Notes: generated by a model from the sequence alone, not told the origin. A stretch of DNA of 6,362 bases from an uncultured Chlorobiaceae bacterium (GCA_903874585.1 CAIQSY010000267.1:1-6362); one strand, 5' to 3'. Counted from the first letter of the stretch, positions 1 through 6,272 are shown. Numbers and translations are program-made.

Positions 1-995
1 AGGGCGAGCGCAAAGAGAGCTGCCACCACAAGCGCGGTAAAGCCCGTTTTGCCACCCTGTTCAATGCCGGCGGCTGATTCGATAAAGACGCCCGCTGTGG
101 TTGTGCCGAACAACGAGGCGGCAATGGTTGAAAGTGCATCGACAAGCATCGGTTTTTGAATATCCGGCAGATTATCATCCTCATCAAGCAGATTCGCCCT
201 TGAGGACAACCCGAACAGTGTACCCATAGTATCGACAAAATCCATCACCAGAACGCTGATAATCACCCCTAAAAATCCCCAAGTCAACGCTCCCTGCATG
301 TCAATTTTCATGAAGATCGGCTCAATGGAGGGTGGCAGGCTGAACACTGCCGTTGGCATGGGAACAAGGCCTGTTATGAGAAATGCCACAGTGGTGACGG
401 TCATGCCGATGAGTAGCGCGCCTGTTATCTTTTTGATGAGGAGAATGGCCGTAAGGAGCAGACCACCAAGGCTCAGCAGTACGGGAAGTTTTGCAATATT
501 AGCCAGTTGTACCGGAGCGCCGGGAACGCCAAGCGCTACGACGCCCATATCGTTTAAGCCGATAAAAGCGAGGAAGAGACCAATTCCCACCGAAAAGCTG
601 TGTTTGAGCGACGAGGGAATCGCCTCCGCAAGCCATTGGCGCAGCCCGCCAATAGTGATCAGCGTGAAAAGGATGCCACTGATAAAGATCGCTGCCATTG
701 CCGTTTGCCACGAGTAGCCAAGCGTCTGAACCACGGTGTAGGCAACAAAGGCATTTTCGCCCATATACGGCGCCACTGCAAAAGGTCGCTTGGCGTACAC
801 GCCCATCAGAAGCGTTCCGAAAATGGAAGTGAGGATTGTCGCCGTCATGGAGGCACCTTTTGGAATTCCTGCCGCTGCAAGGATGGCTGGATTGACAATA
901 ATAATATAGGCAAGGGTGAAAAAGGTCGTAATGCCCGCAAGTGTCTCCTGCCGGTACGATGTCTGGTGCCTGTCGAAATCGAAGTAATTGCGCAT
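1..995 (-). CDS. AzgA-type NCS2 purine permease (3' end cut by window)
   Basis: Inner-membrane transporter, probably proton-coupled uptake of adenine, guanine or hypoxanthine, by membership of the AzgA branch of the NCS2 (nucleobase-cation symporter 2) family. I translated 331 codons from the ATG at 995-993 with no stop; the frame stays open to the window edge. Family members have about 430-450 residues, so roughly the last quarter is missing. Seen in the translation: hydrophobic segments throughout, APYMGENAF at about 75-83, the conserved MDFVDTMGTLFG at about 251-262, and ESAAGIEQGGKTGFTALV at about 306-323, a family hallmark near the substrate site. An in-frame TGA at 1028-1026 lies just upstream and no other ATG falls between, so the start is fixed. 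No clear Shine-Dalgarno sequence precedes it. It is transcribed away from the metal transporter. The exact substrate cannot be told from sequence. Confidence 0.93.
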   Translation of the reverse strand, partial: MRNYFDFDRHQTSYRQETLAGITTFFTLAYIIIVNPAILAAAGIPKGASMTATILTSIFGTLLMGVYAKRPFAVAPYMGENAFVAYTVVQTLGYSWQTAMAAIFISGILFTLITIGGLRQWLAEAIPSSLKHSFSVGIGLFLAFIGLNDMGVVALGVPGAPVQLANIAKLPVLLSLGGLLLTAILLIKKITGALLIGMTVTTVAFLITGLVPMPTAVFSLPPSIEPIFMKIDMQGALTWGFLGVIISVLVMDFVDTMGTLFGLSSRANLLDEDDNLPDIQKPMLVDALSTIAASLFGTTTAGVFIESAAGIEQGGKTGFTALVVAALFALA

Positions 996-1035
996 GACAG
1001 TGGTCAGGTCGTGAAAAAAGAAAATTCAATGCAGG

Positions 1036-1118
1036 AAGATAACCATAATGGGTTGATACGGGGAAATGATAAAATTTGTGACAATATTTAAAGCCTTTTT
1101 TTGTTTACAAAAATGGGC
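1036..1118 (+). repeat. Direct repeat, copy A
   Basis: This is the first of two diverged direct repeats that bracket the CDF-like gene; copy B is at 1861-1950. Bases 1036-1085 match 1861-1910 at 43 of 50 positions without gaps (offset 825). After a poorly matching T-rich stretch with a 7-base length difference, 1104-1118 matches 1936-1950 at 14 of 15. It contains TTGTGACAA at 1076-1084, a palindrome around its central base, and TTTACAA at 1104-1110. It lies between the divergent permease and CDF genes. Its function is unknown; promoter or operator duplication is one reading. Confidence 0.8.
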
Positions 1119-1124
1119 ATATTT

Positions 1125-1155
1125 ATTGACAAGAACTTTTGTTGTCAATTATTAC
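1125..1155 (+). promoter_or_regulatory. Inverted repeat overlapping a candidate promoter for the CDF-like gene
   Basis: A perfect 8-base inverted repeat, ATTGACAA (1125-1132) and TTGTCAAT (1142-1149), is separated by 9 bases. The left arm contains a consensus -35 box, TTGACA at 1126-1131. TATTAC at 1150-1155 is a four-of-six -10 candidate at an 18-base spacing, which would put the transcript start near 1162, about 40 bases before the CDF start codon. By symmetry the right arm gives TTGACA on the minus strand (1148-1143), 17 bases from a weak TAAATA, possibly serving the permease. A dyad covering -35 boxes is the usual layout of a repressor or activator operator. The regulator is not in the window. 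Confidence 0.45.
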
Positions 1156-1201
1156 GTAGATAATACTATTGCGCTCATTATTTTGAAAAAGAGAGGGATA
1201 T

Positions 1202-1849
1202 ATGAACGTGCAATCAACATCATCATTGCTCACTATTGCTCTGGTACTTGGATTTGTAACTATAGGATACAATATCATTGAGAGTGTTGTCAGTATCTGG
1301 TTCGGATTCAACGACGATACGCTTGCACTGCTTGGATTCGGTGTAGACAGTCTTGTGGAGGTTATTTCTGGTGCCGGAATTGTTCATGCGGTACTGCGAA
1401 TGCGTAAAAGTTCTGTTGAGTCTCGCGACCAGTTTGAACGGCAGGCACTGCGTATTACCGGATGGGCATTTTATCTTCTTGTTGCTGGTATGGTTATAGG
1501 TGCACTGCTCAATATTTTGCAGGGAAGCCGCCCGGTGACAACCGTTCCCGGAATTATAGTCTCTCTTGTTTCAATTGCCACGATGTGGTGGCTGATGAGT
1601 GCCAAAATGAAGGTTGGCAAAGCACTGCATTCTGAAGCCATTATTGCCGATGCGAATTGTACGAAAACCTGCCTCTTACTCTCCGTTGTGTTGCTTGTCA
1701 GCAGCCTTTTGTATCAATTCTTTTATATCGGTCTGGTTGATGCTGCGGGATCGCTTGGCATTGCCTGGTTTGCATGGAAGGAAGGAAAAGAGTCGCTCGA
1801 AAAAGCACGTACTGGCAAGCTGGGTTGTTGCTGTGACCGAAAAAGGTAA
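1202..1849 (+). CDS. CDF-like cation transporter, membrane domain only, Cys-variant site
   Basis: Predicted inner-membrane metal transporter resembling the six-helix domain of cation diffusion facilitators (cation efflux family). Its 215 residues contain about six hydrophobic segments (roughly 8-33, 38-64, 86-107, 115-132, 156-175, 178-193). The motif VDSLVE at 48-53 matches the helix-2 metal site of CDF proteins, where Asp-x-x-x-Asp is usual; here it is D49 and E53. The helix-5 site, normally His-x-x-x-Asp after an Ala-Asp, reads ADANCTKTC, giving C153 and C157. The protein ends soon after helix 6 in a CCC cluster (209-211), so the cytoplasmic dimerisation domain of about 90 residues found in YiiP-like proteins is absent. 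An AGAGGG sequence ends 4 bases before the ATG and serves as ribosome binding site. The cysteines suggest a soft metal ligand set, but substrate and direction are inference. Repeats lie on both sides. Confidence 0.8.
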   Translation: MNVQSTSSLLTIALVLGFVTIGYNIIESVVSIWFGFNDDTLALLGFGVDSLVEVISGAGIVHAVLRMRKSSVESRDQFERQALRITGWAFYLLVAGMVIGALLNILQGSRPVTTVPGIIVSLVSIATMWWLMSAKMKVGKALHSEAIIADANCTKTCLLLSVVLLVSSLLYQFFYIGLVDAAGSLGIAWFAWKEGKESLEKARTGKLGCCCDRKR

Positions 1850-1860
1850 ACGTTTGCCAG

Positions 1861-1950
1861 AAGATAACCATAATGGGTGGATATGGTGAAATGCTAAGGT
1901 TTGTTACAATTTATTTGCTTTTTCGTCATATTCATTTTACAAAAATGAGC
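1861..1950 (+). repeat. Direct repeat, copy B
   Basis: This is the second copy of the repeat at 1036-1118, starting 11 bases after the CDF-like stop codon and ending 11 bases before the ATPase start. It conserves the block beginning AAGATAACCATAATGGGT, the palindrome TTGTTACAA at 1901-1909 (same arms as copy A, different central base) and TTTACAAAAATG at 1936-1947. The middle, T-rich part (about 1911-1935) is poorly conserved and 7 bases longer than in copy A. It is the whole upstream region of the ATPase gene, so a regulatory role is likely. No terminator hairpin is visible within it. Confidence 0.8.
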
Positions 1951-1962
1951 TACTATTGTAAA
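1936..1962 (+). promoter_or_regulatory. Inverted repeat touching the ATPase start codon
   Basis: TTTACAA at 1936-1942 and TTGTAAA at 1956-1962 form perfect 7-base arms 13 bases apart; the last base of the right arm is the A of the ATPase ATG. With one bulged base the arms extend by CAT and ATG. The half-sites resemble those of the dyad at 1125-1149. A protein bound here would block transcription or initiation at the ATPase gene; an mRNA hairpin hiding the start codon is an alternative. No -10 box in a normal position was found. Confidence 0.35.
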
Positions 1963-3176
1963 TGGAGCACTTTTTCAACGAACAGCATCGGCTGATTGCA
2001 TCAGTAAGCGAAGTGAAGCGCTACCTCTACAGCCGTATTGACTGGAATGAGCGTTGTATCGGGATTCTTGGGGCGCGAGGCACGGGAAAGACAACGTTGA
2101 TGTTGCAGCATGTGCGTGAGCGATATGGCGATTCTGATCGAGCGCTCTATATTTCTGTTGATAGTCCTTATTTTCAGGCGCATAACCTTTTCGAGTTTGC
2201 GCGAGAGTTTCATCAGTTTGGTGGTGAACTTCTTCTGGTGGATGAAATTCACAAATATCCTGACTGGGCAGTTGACATCAAGGCGATCTACGACTCTTTT
2301 CCCAAGTTGAACGTTCTCTTTTCAGGATCCAGCCTTTTGCAAATATCCAAACAAAAAGCGGATTTAAGCCGACGCGCCATCATTTTCAACCTGCACGGTC
2401 TCTCTTTTCGTGAGTATCTCAATTTCACCGAGAACAAAGCGTACAACGCATATTCGCTGGAAGATATTCTTGCCGAGCATCGCCAGATTGCCGAAACCAT
2501 TTGTAGCGAGATAACCGTTCGCAAACTCTTTCGCGATTACCAGCAGATCGGGTACTATCCATTTTTTATGGAGAGCACGGGCAGCTATCTTTTTCGACTT
2601 CGGGAGGTGATCAATCATATCCTTGAAGTTGATCTCCCTTTGGTGAATCGCATTGAAGCACGGCAGCTTTCAAAGCTTAAAAAGCTGCTCTATCTCTTGG
2701 CGACGAGTGTTCCGTTTACTCCAAACATTTCAAAATTGGCAGAGGCAACCGATATTTCGCGCCCACGTCTCTACGAATATCTGGAGAATCTGCAGGATGC
2801 ACGGTTGCTGAATCTGGTGCGCAGTCAGGGGAGAGGATATGAGGTTTTGACGAAGCCCGACAAGATTTATCTTGAGAACAGCAACCTGATGTATGCGATT
2901 GCCGACAACGTTAATACTGGTGCTTTACGGGAACTCTTTTTTGTCAATCAACTGCGTAATGCCAGCGCACTTCATCCCGAGCTTATTGAAAACACCATTG
3001 AGCTGTCGAGCAAAGGCGATTTTATAGTCAAGTCACAGTACATTTTTGAAATAGGTGGAAAAGGAAAGGGTTTTGAGCAGATTAGCGGAGTTGAAAAGAG
3101 CTTTGTTGTTGCTGACGATATCGAGACCGGATTTCAGAACAAAATTCCACTGTGGCTTTTCGGCTTTCTCTACTGA
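1962..3176 (+). CDS. AAA+ ATPase of the AAA_14/DUF4143 type
   Basis: Cytoplasmic P-loop ATPase of 404 residues with unknown biological role. Walker A is GARGTGKT at 37-44, Walker B is LLLVDE at 90-95 followed by HKYPDW, and a sensor-like LFSGSSLLQI is at 119-128, the order seen in the AAA_14 family. Residues about 245-290 look like a winged helix (LAEATDISRPRLYEYLENL). The C-terminal part has E324, D353 in KGDF and E363 followed by IGGK, the spacing of a PD-(D/E)XK nuclease-like fold as in DUF4143 proteins; whether it cuts DNA is not known. The length is typical for the family. The ATG at 1962 is kept because the next Met (47) would remove Walker A; there is no clear Shine-Dalgarno sequence. 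Its upstream region is repeat copy B. Such genes are scattered in bacteria and archaea, often without linked partners, and none is evident here. Confidence 0.85.
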   Translation: MEHFFNEQHRLIASVSEVKRYLYSRIDWNERCIGILGARGTGKTTLMLQHVRERYGDSDRALYISVDSPYFQAHNLFEFAREFHQFGGELLLVDEIHKYPDWAVDIKAIYDSFPKLNVLFSGSSLLQISKQKADLSRRAIIFNLHGLSFREYLNFTENKAYNAYSLEDILAEHRQIAETICSEITVRKLFRDYQQIGYYPFFMESTGSYLFRLREVINHILEVDLPLVNRIEARQLSKLKKLLYLLATSVPFTPNISKLAEATDISRPRLYEYLENLQDARLLNLVRSQGRGYEVLTKPDKIYLENSNLMYAIADNVNTGALRELFFVNQLRNASALHPELIENTIELSSKGDFIVKSQYIFEIGGKGKGFEQISGVEKSFVVADDIETGFQNKIPLWLFGFLY

Positions 3177-3269
3177 TAATTCATTTGCATTTCTTGCCTC
3201 TTCTGTTGTTTATTGTTGTTCAGTTGACTCTCTCCAAATCGGCGTAGTAACTCTAACTGATTATTTTGT

Positions 3270-3797
3270 ATGGGAAAAGTGATGCCTTACAAGGGAATGT
3301 GGCCACAGTTGCATGAAACGGTTTTTTTGACCGATGGCGCATTTGTGATTGGCGACGTTCATATCGGTGCTCATTCGAGCGTCTGGTTCAATGCCGTGGT
3401 GCGTGGCGACGTCTGCCCTATCCGAATTGGTGAAAAAACCAGTGTGCAGGATAATGCGACGCTGCATGTTACCCACGATACCGGACCGCTGAACATTGGC
3501 AATTGCGTGACCATCGGGCATGGCGCAGTGCTCCACGCCTGCACGGTGAAAGATTATGTGCTGATTGGTATGAGCGCAACGCTGCTTGACGACTGTGTTG
3601 TCGAACCTTGGTCAATTGTGGCTGCTGGTTCACTGGTGCGTCAGGGCTTTACGGTGCCGACGGGAATGCTGGTGGCTGGCGTGCCCGCCAAAGTGATGCG
3701 CCCGATTACTGACGCTGAACGGCGCAATATTGAGGAATCGCCGGAAAATTATGTGCGTTATGCGCAAAACTATCGGCAAGATGAAAAACAGCTTTGA
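3270..3797 (+). CDS. Gamma-class carbonic anhydrase family protein (YrdA/CaiE-like)
   Basis: A cytoplasmic trimeric left-handed beta-helix protein of 175 residues, by family. Hexapeptide-type turns run through about residues 20-140. The three metal-ligand histidines of the family are visible as H66 (ATLH), H84 (TIGH) and H89 (VLHAC), along with R45 and D47 in RGD and Q60-D61. These match the active-site residues of Cam, the archaeal prototype. The acidic loop that carries Cam's proton shuttle is absent, as in most YrdA-like members, so CO2 hydration activity is plausible but not certain. The start may be M5 (ATG at 3282): GGGAA at 3272-3276 would then be a ribosome binding site at normal spacing, and homologues usually begin just before PYKG. 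It follows the ATPase by 93 bases and appears to be transcribed alone, with a terminator candidate downstream. Confidence 0.92.
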   Translation: MGKVMPYKGMWPQLHETVFLTDGAFVIGDVHIGAHSSVWFNAVVRGDVCPIRIGEKTSVQDNATLHVTHDTGPLNIGNCVTIGHGAVLHACTVKDYVLIGMSATLLDDCVVEPWSIVAAGSLVRQGFTVPTGMLVAGVPAKVMRPITDAERRNIEESPENYVRYAQNYRQDEKQL

Positions 3798-3860
3798 CAA
3801 AAGCGGTCTTCTTCACTGATTTCATTAAATTGACTAATAGTCTTTTTATGGCGCCCGACT

Positions 3861-3900
3861 GGCAAGCATCGTCTTGTTGCTTTGCCGCTCCTGTTTTTTT
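3861..3900 (+). terminator. Candidate rho-independent terminator after the carbonic anhydrase gene
   Basis: GGCAAGCA (3861-3868) pairs with TGCTTTGCC (3878-3886) with one bulged T around a 9-base loop. Seven Ts follow at 3894-3900. The 7-base gap between stem and T-tract is longer than ideal, which lowers confidence. A second, weaker hairpin, GACT-AAT-AGTC at 3832-3842 followed by five Ts, precedes it and may contribute. Confidence 0.45.
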
Positions 3901-3917
3901 ATAGTTATCATGTAACT
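3877..3917 (+). promoter_or_regulatory. Candidate sigma70-type promoter with dyad for the flavoprotein gene
   Basis: TTGCTT at 3877-3882 (three of six to the -35 consensus) is spaced 17 bases from TATAGT at 3900-3905 (five of six to the -10 consensus). The transcript would start near 3912, leaving a leader of about 17 bases without a Shine-Dalgarno sequence. A small inverted repeat, AGTTA (3903-3907) and TAACT (3913-3917), overlaps the -10 box and start site and could bind a regulator. The -35 box lies inside the terminator stem described for the upstream gene. Confidence 0.4.
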
Positions 3918-3928
3918 CCTTTTCTGTT

Positions 3929-5122
3929 ATGATGCAAAACGATGTTGTTGTTGTTGGCGGTGGTATTAGTGGTCTTACCCTTGCCTTTTATTGTGTGCAG
4001 GCTGGCATGAAAACCTCGCTGCTTGAAAAGGGTGATTCGATTGGCGGATCATTTGCCTCTCCAGAGTACAGCGCCAACGGAAAAAAGTTCTGGCTGGAAC
4101 TTGGAGCACACACCTGTTACAGCTCCTATCAGAATCTCCTCGACATTGTTGAAGCGTGCGGTGTAACAGATACCATCATTCCTCGTGCAAAAGTGCCCTT
4201 CACGTTGCTGGTGAATGACCAGATCAAATCGATTGTCTCCCAGCTCAATATTGTTGAGTTGCTCCTTAATGGCTCGAATATTTTCAAGCTGAAAAAAGAT
4301 GGCGAGAGCGTTAAATCATACTACTCGAAAATTGTTGGCGAGAAGAACTATAACAACGTCATCAGCCACTTTTTCAATGCCGTTCCGTCGCAAAAAACCG
4401 ATGATTTTCCGGCTGACATGATGTTCAAGAGCCGCGAAAAGCGCAAGGATGTGCTGAAGAACTACACGTTCAAGCACGGATTGCAAGGCGTTGCAAAAGC
4501 GATTGCCGCCAAAAGAAATCTCAATGTTTTTACCAATCAGGATGTCAACTCCATCACTATGGAGAATGGCCAGTACATTATCAAAAGCGCTCATGGCGGT
4601 GAGTACTCTGCCAAAACACTCGTGATGGCCACCCCTTCGGCGGTCTCCTCTAAACTGTTGCAGGGCACTTATGCGGATATTGCCCGTCATCTTGGGCAGC
4701 TCAAAGCAGCAACGGTTGATTCTGTCGGCGTGATTGTGCGTAAAGAGCATGTGAGCATTAAACCGGTTGCGGCTATTATTTCACCGAACGATATCTTTTT
4801 CTCCATTGTGTCGCGCGATACGGTGCCTGATGATAATTATCGCGGTTTCTCTTTCCATTTTAAGCCCGGTCTTGATGATAAGACGAAACGGGCGCGTATT
4901 ACCGAGGTCCTTGGCGTGAGCTTTGCAAAAATTGAACATACCGAGTCCCGCGTTAATACGGTGCCATCGCTGCGGATGGGTCACCACGAATGGCACGAAA
5001 AGATTAATGCACTTTTGAAAGGGCAAAAAAGTCTTCTGTTGACCGGCAATTACTTTGGTGGTATGGCTATTGAGGATTGTGTGAGCCGCTCGAAAAGTGA
5101 GTTTGAGCGACTGAGCAAGTAG
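3929..5122 (+). CDS. FAD-dependent oxidoreductase, protoporphyrinogen oxidase-like
   Basis: A flavoprotein of the amine oxidase/protoporphyrinogen oxidase superfamily, 397 residues. The N-terminal Rossmann motif is VVVVGGGISGL at 6-16, with E33 (LLEKG) as the expected ribose-binding acid and GG at 39-40. LVMATPS at 231-237 is the second dinucleotide-contact motif. Near the C-terminus LTGNYFGGMAIEDCV (371-385) matches the flavin-contact end of HemY-type protoporphyrinogen oxidases. TFKHGLQGVAKAI (180-192) resembles the conserved FxGGLQ region of the same group. It is shorter than typical HemY (about 450-480), and no signal peptide is seen. By family it would oxidise a tetrapyrrole or related ring using a flavin. 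The exact substrate is inferred, and a carotenoid-type or other amine-oxidase-fold reaction is not excluded. M1 and M2 are adjacent possible starts. The MscS gene follows after 23 bases. Confidence 0.82.
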   Translation: MMQNDVVVVGGGISGLTLAFYCVQAGMKTSLLEKGDSIGGSFASPEYSANGKKFWLELGAHTCYSSYQNLLDIVEACGVTDTIIPRAKVPFTLLVNDQIKSIVSQLNIVELLLNGSNIFKLKKDGESVKSYYSKIVGEKNYNNVISHFFNAVPSQKTDDFPADMMFKSREKRKDVLKNYTFKHGLQGVAKAIAAKRNLNVFTNQDVNSITMENGQYIIKSAHGGEYSAKTLVMATPSAVSSKLLQGTYADIARHLGQLKAATVDSVGVIVRKEHVSIKPVAAIISPNDIFFSIVSRDTVPDDNYRGFSFHFKPGLDDKTKRARITEVLGVSFAKIEHTESRVNTVPSLRMGHHEWHEKINALLKGQKSLLLTGNYFGGMAIEDCVSRSKSEFERLSK

Positions 5123-5145
5123 CTTGCCTCACAATCGGAGAGACA

Positions 5146-6222
5146 ATGAATTTGTGGAACTCGCTTCAAGGGATCTCTTTGATTCCTGCACTCCTGCTTT
5201 TGTTTGCCCTGTTGATGTACTTCGGGGCAAACTCGCTTTTTGTTAAACTGATTACGCTGCTCCGTTCAGCCATCAAAGGGTTCAGTATTCCGCTGGAGCT
5301 GGTATCGTGGCCCTTCAGGTTGCTTGTTGCCTGTCTTGGATTTGCTGTGCTGTTCCATTATCTCCCACTACCATTAGCGACAATCGAACTGTTGAATCAC
5401 TCGCTGTTCGTGCTTTCCATTGTGGTGATTGGGTGGTTTGTTCTGCGTGCTCTCATGGTGTTGGAGCAGTTTGTTCTGCAATACTATGCGGCAAAAATGC
5501 GCAGTGATGAGGCATCAAGAAAAATTGCCACGCACATCAGCCTTGCCCGAAAATTGTTGAATGTTTTGACCGTGCTGCTTACGGTTTCTGGTATTTTGAT
5601 GACGTTTGATACGGTTCGACAGGTTGGACTGAGCATTCTGGCGTCGGCAGGTATTTTAAGTGTGATGCTTGGTTTTGCCGCGCAAAAGAGTTTAACAACG
5701 CTCATCTCCGGCATTCAAATTGCCATAACCCAGCCGATCAGCATTGGTGATGAAGTGGTGGTTGAGAATGAAAAGGGTGTTATTGAGGAGATTACGCTCA
5801 CCTACGTTGTGGTGCAGCTTTGGGATCAGCGCCGCATGATTGTGCCGATTACGTGGTTTATTGATCGTCCGTTTCAGAACTGGAGCAGAACCTCGCCAGA
5901 GTTGCTTGGGACGCTCTTTCTTTACCTCGATTATGCGCTTCCGCTGGAGCCGCTTCGCCAAGAGCTGGAGCGTCTTGTTGCGGTTACACCGTTATGGGAT
6001 AAGCGTGTAGCGAAGTTGCAGGTGACCAATACATCAGATCGTGCCGTTGAGGTGCGGGTGCTGGTGAGTGCCGCAAACTCAAGTGCATTGTGGGATTTAC
6101 GCTGTCTTGTTCGTGAGGAGTTGCTTGCGTTTTTACGGCTCAATTATCCAGGATTGTTGCCGCGTATGGCGTTGGAGCCGGAGTTGCTGAACAAGATGGA
6201 GAATCCAAACGGTGCCCAATAA
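5146..6222 (+). CDS. MscS-family mechanosensitive ion channel
   Basis: Inner-membrane channel, by family a homoheptamer that opens under membrane tension to release solutes on hypo-osmotic shock. Its 358 residues are longer than E. coli MscS (286) because of extra N-terminal helices. Hydrophobic segments lie at about 10-38, 55-75, 86-107 and 137-154, followed by the pore helix at about 161-195 (ILASAGILSVMLGFAAQKSL, with the Gly/Ala pattern of the family). The beta domain follows: ISIGDEVVVENEKGVIEEI at 198-216 and MIVPITWFIDRPFQNWSR at 231-248, both diagnostic. The rest is the alpha/beta cytoplasmic cage domain. GGAG at 5137-5140 is a good ribosome binding site 5 bases from the ATG. With only 23 bases to the flavoprotein stop and no hairpin between, the two are probably co-transcribed, though a functional link is not obvious. 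Confidence 0.93.
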   Translation: MNLWNSLQGISLIPALLLLFALLMYFGANSLFVKLITLLRSAIKGFSIPLELVSWPFRLLVACLGFAVLFHYLPLPLATIELLNHSLFVLSIVVIGWFVLRALMVLEQFVLQYYAAKMRSDEASRKIATHISLARKLLNVLTVLLTVSGILMTFDTVRQVGLSILASAGILSVMLGFAAQKSLTTLISGIQIAITQPISIGDEVVVENEKGVIEEITLTYVVVQLWDQRRMIVPITWFIDRPFQNWSRTSPELLGTLFLYLDYALPLEPLRQELERLVAVTPLWDKRVAKLQVTNTSDRAVEVRVLVSAANSSALWDLRCLVREELLAFLRLNYPGLLPRMALEPELLNKMENPNGAQ

Positions 6223-6260
6223 GAATTTGTTTTATGAAGTAGTAATTTTATCAGTATAAA

Positions 6261-6268
6261 AAGGAGGA
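6261..6268 (+). promoter_or_regulatory. Near-perfect Shine-Dalgarno sequence for the FKBP gene
   Basis: AAGGAGGA lies 4 bases before the ATG at 6273, giving full complementarity to the 16S rRNA tail. It is far stronger than the leaders of the other genes here and fixes the start. TATAAA at 6255-6260 could be a -10 box, but no -35 box at a normal distance was found, so a separate promoter is not shown. Confidence 0.75.
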
Positions 6269-6272
6269 GTGT

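Noticed and set aside
298..717. Plus-strand open frame of 139 codons
   Set aside because: It is antisense to the permease coding sequence and its translation shows no recognisable domain.
499..1029. Minus-strand open frame of 176 codons
   Set aside because: It overlaps the purine permease on the same strand in another frame, and its translation has no family resemblance, whereas the permease frame (995 to the edge) is unmistakable.
996..1125. Purine riboswitch in the permease leader
   Set aside because: I found no paired stem set or conserved purine-aptamer loops on the minus strand upstream of 995.
1066..1281. Possible 71-codon gene starting in repeat copy A
   Set aside because: It overlaps the CDF-like gene by 80 bases in another frame, and only its first eight codons resemble copy B. 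It is kept only as a finding about short conserved frames.
1036..1950. CRISPR array
   Set aside because: There are only two copies, 825 bases apart, with a gene between them; there is no regular short repeat-spacer pattern.
1036..1960. Insertion sequence or composite transposon formed by the two repeats
   Set aside because: The repeats are direct and diverged, there is no transposase, no terminal inverted repeats and no target duplication visible.
4316..4750. Minus-strand open frame of 144 codons
   Set aside because: It is antisense to the flavoprotein gene and its His/Arg-rich translation has no domain.
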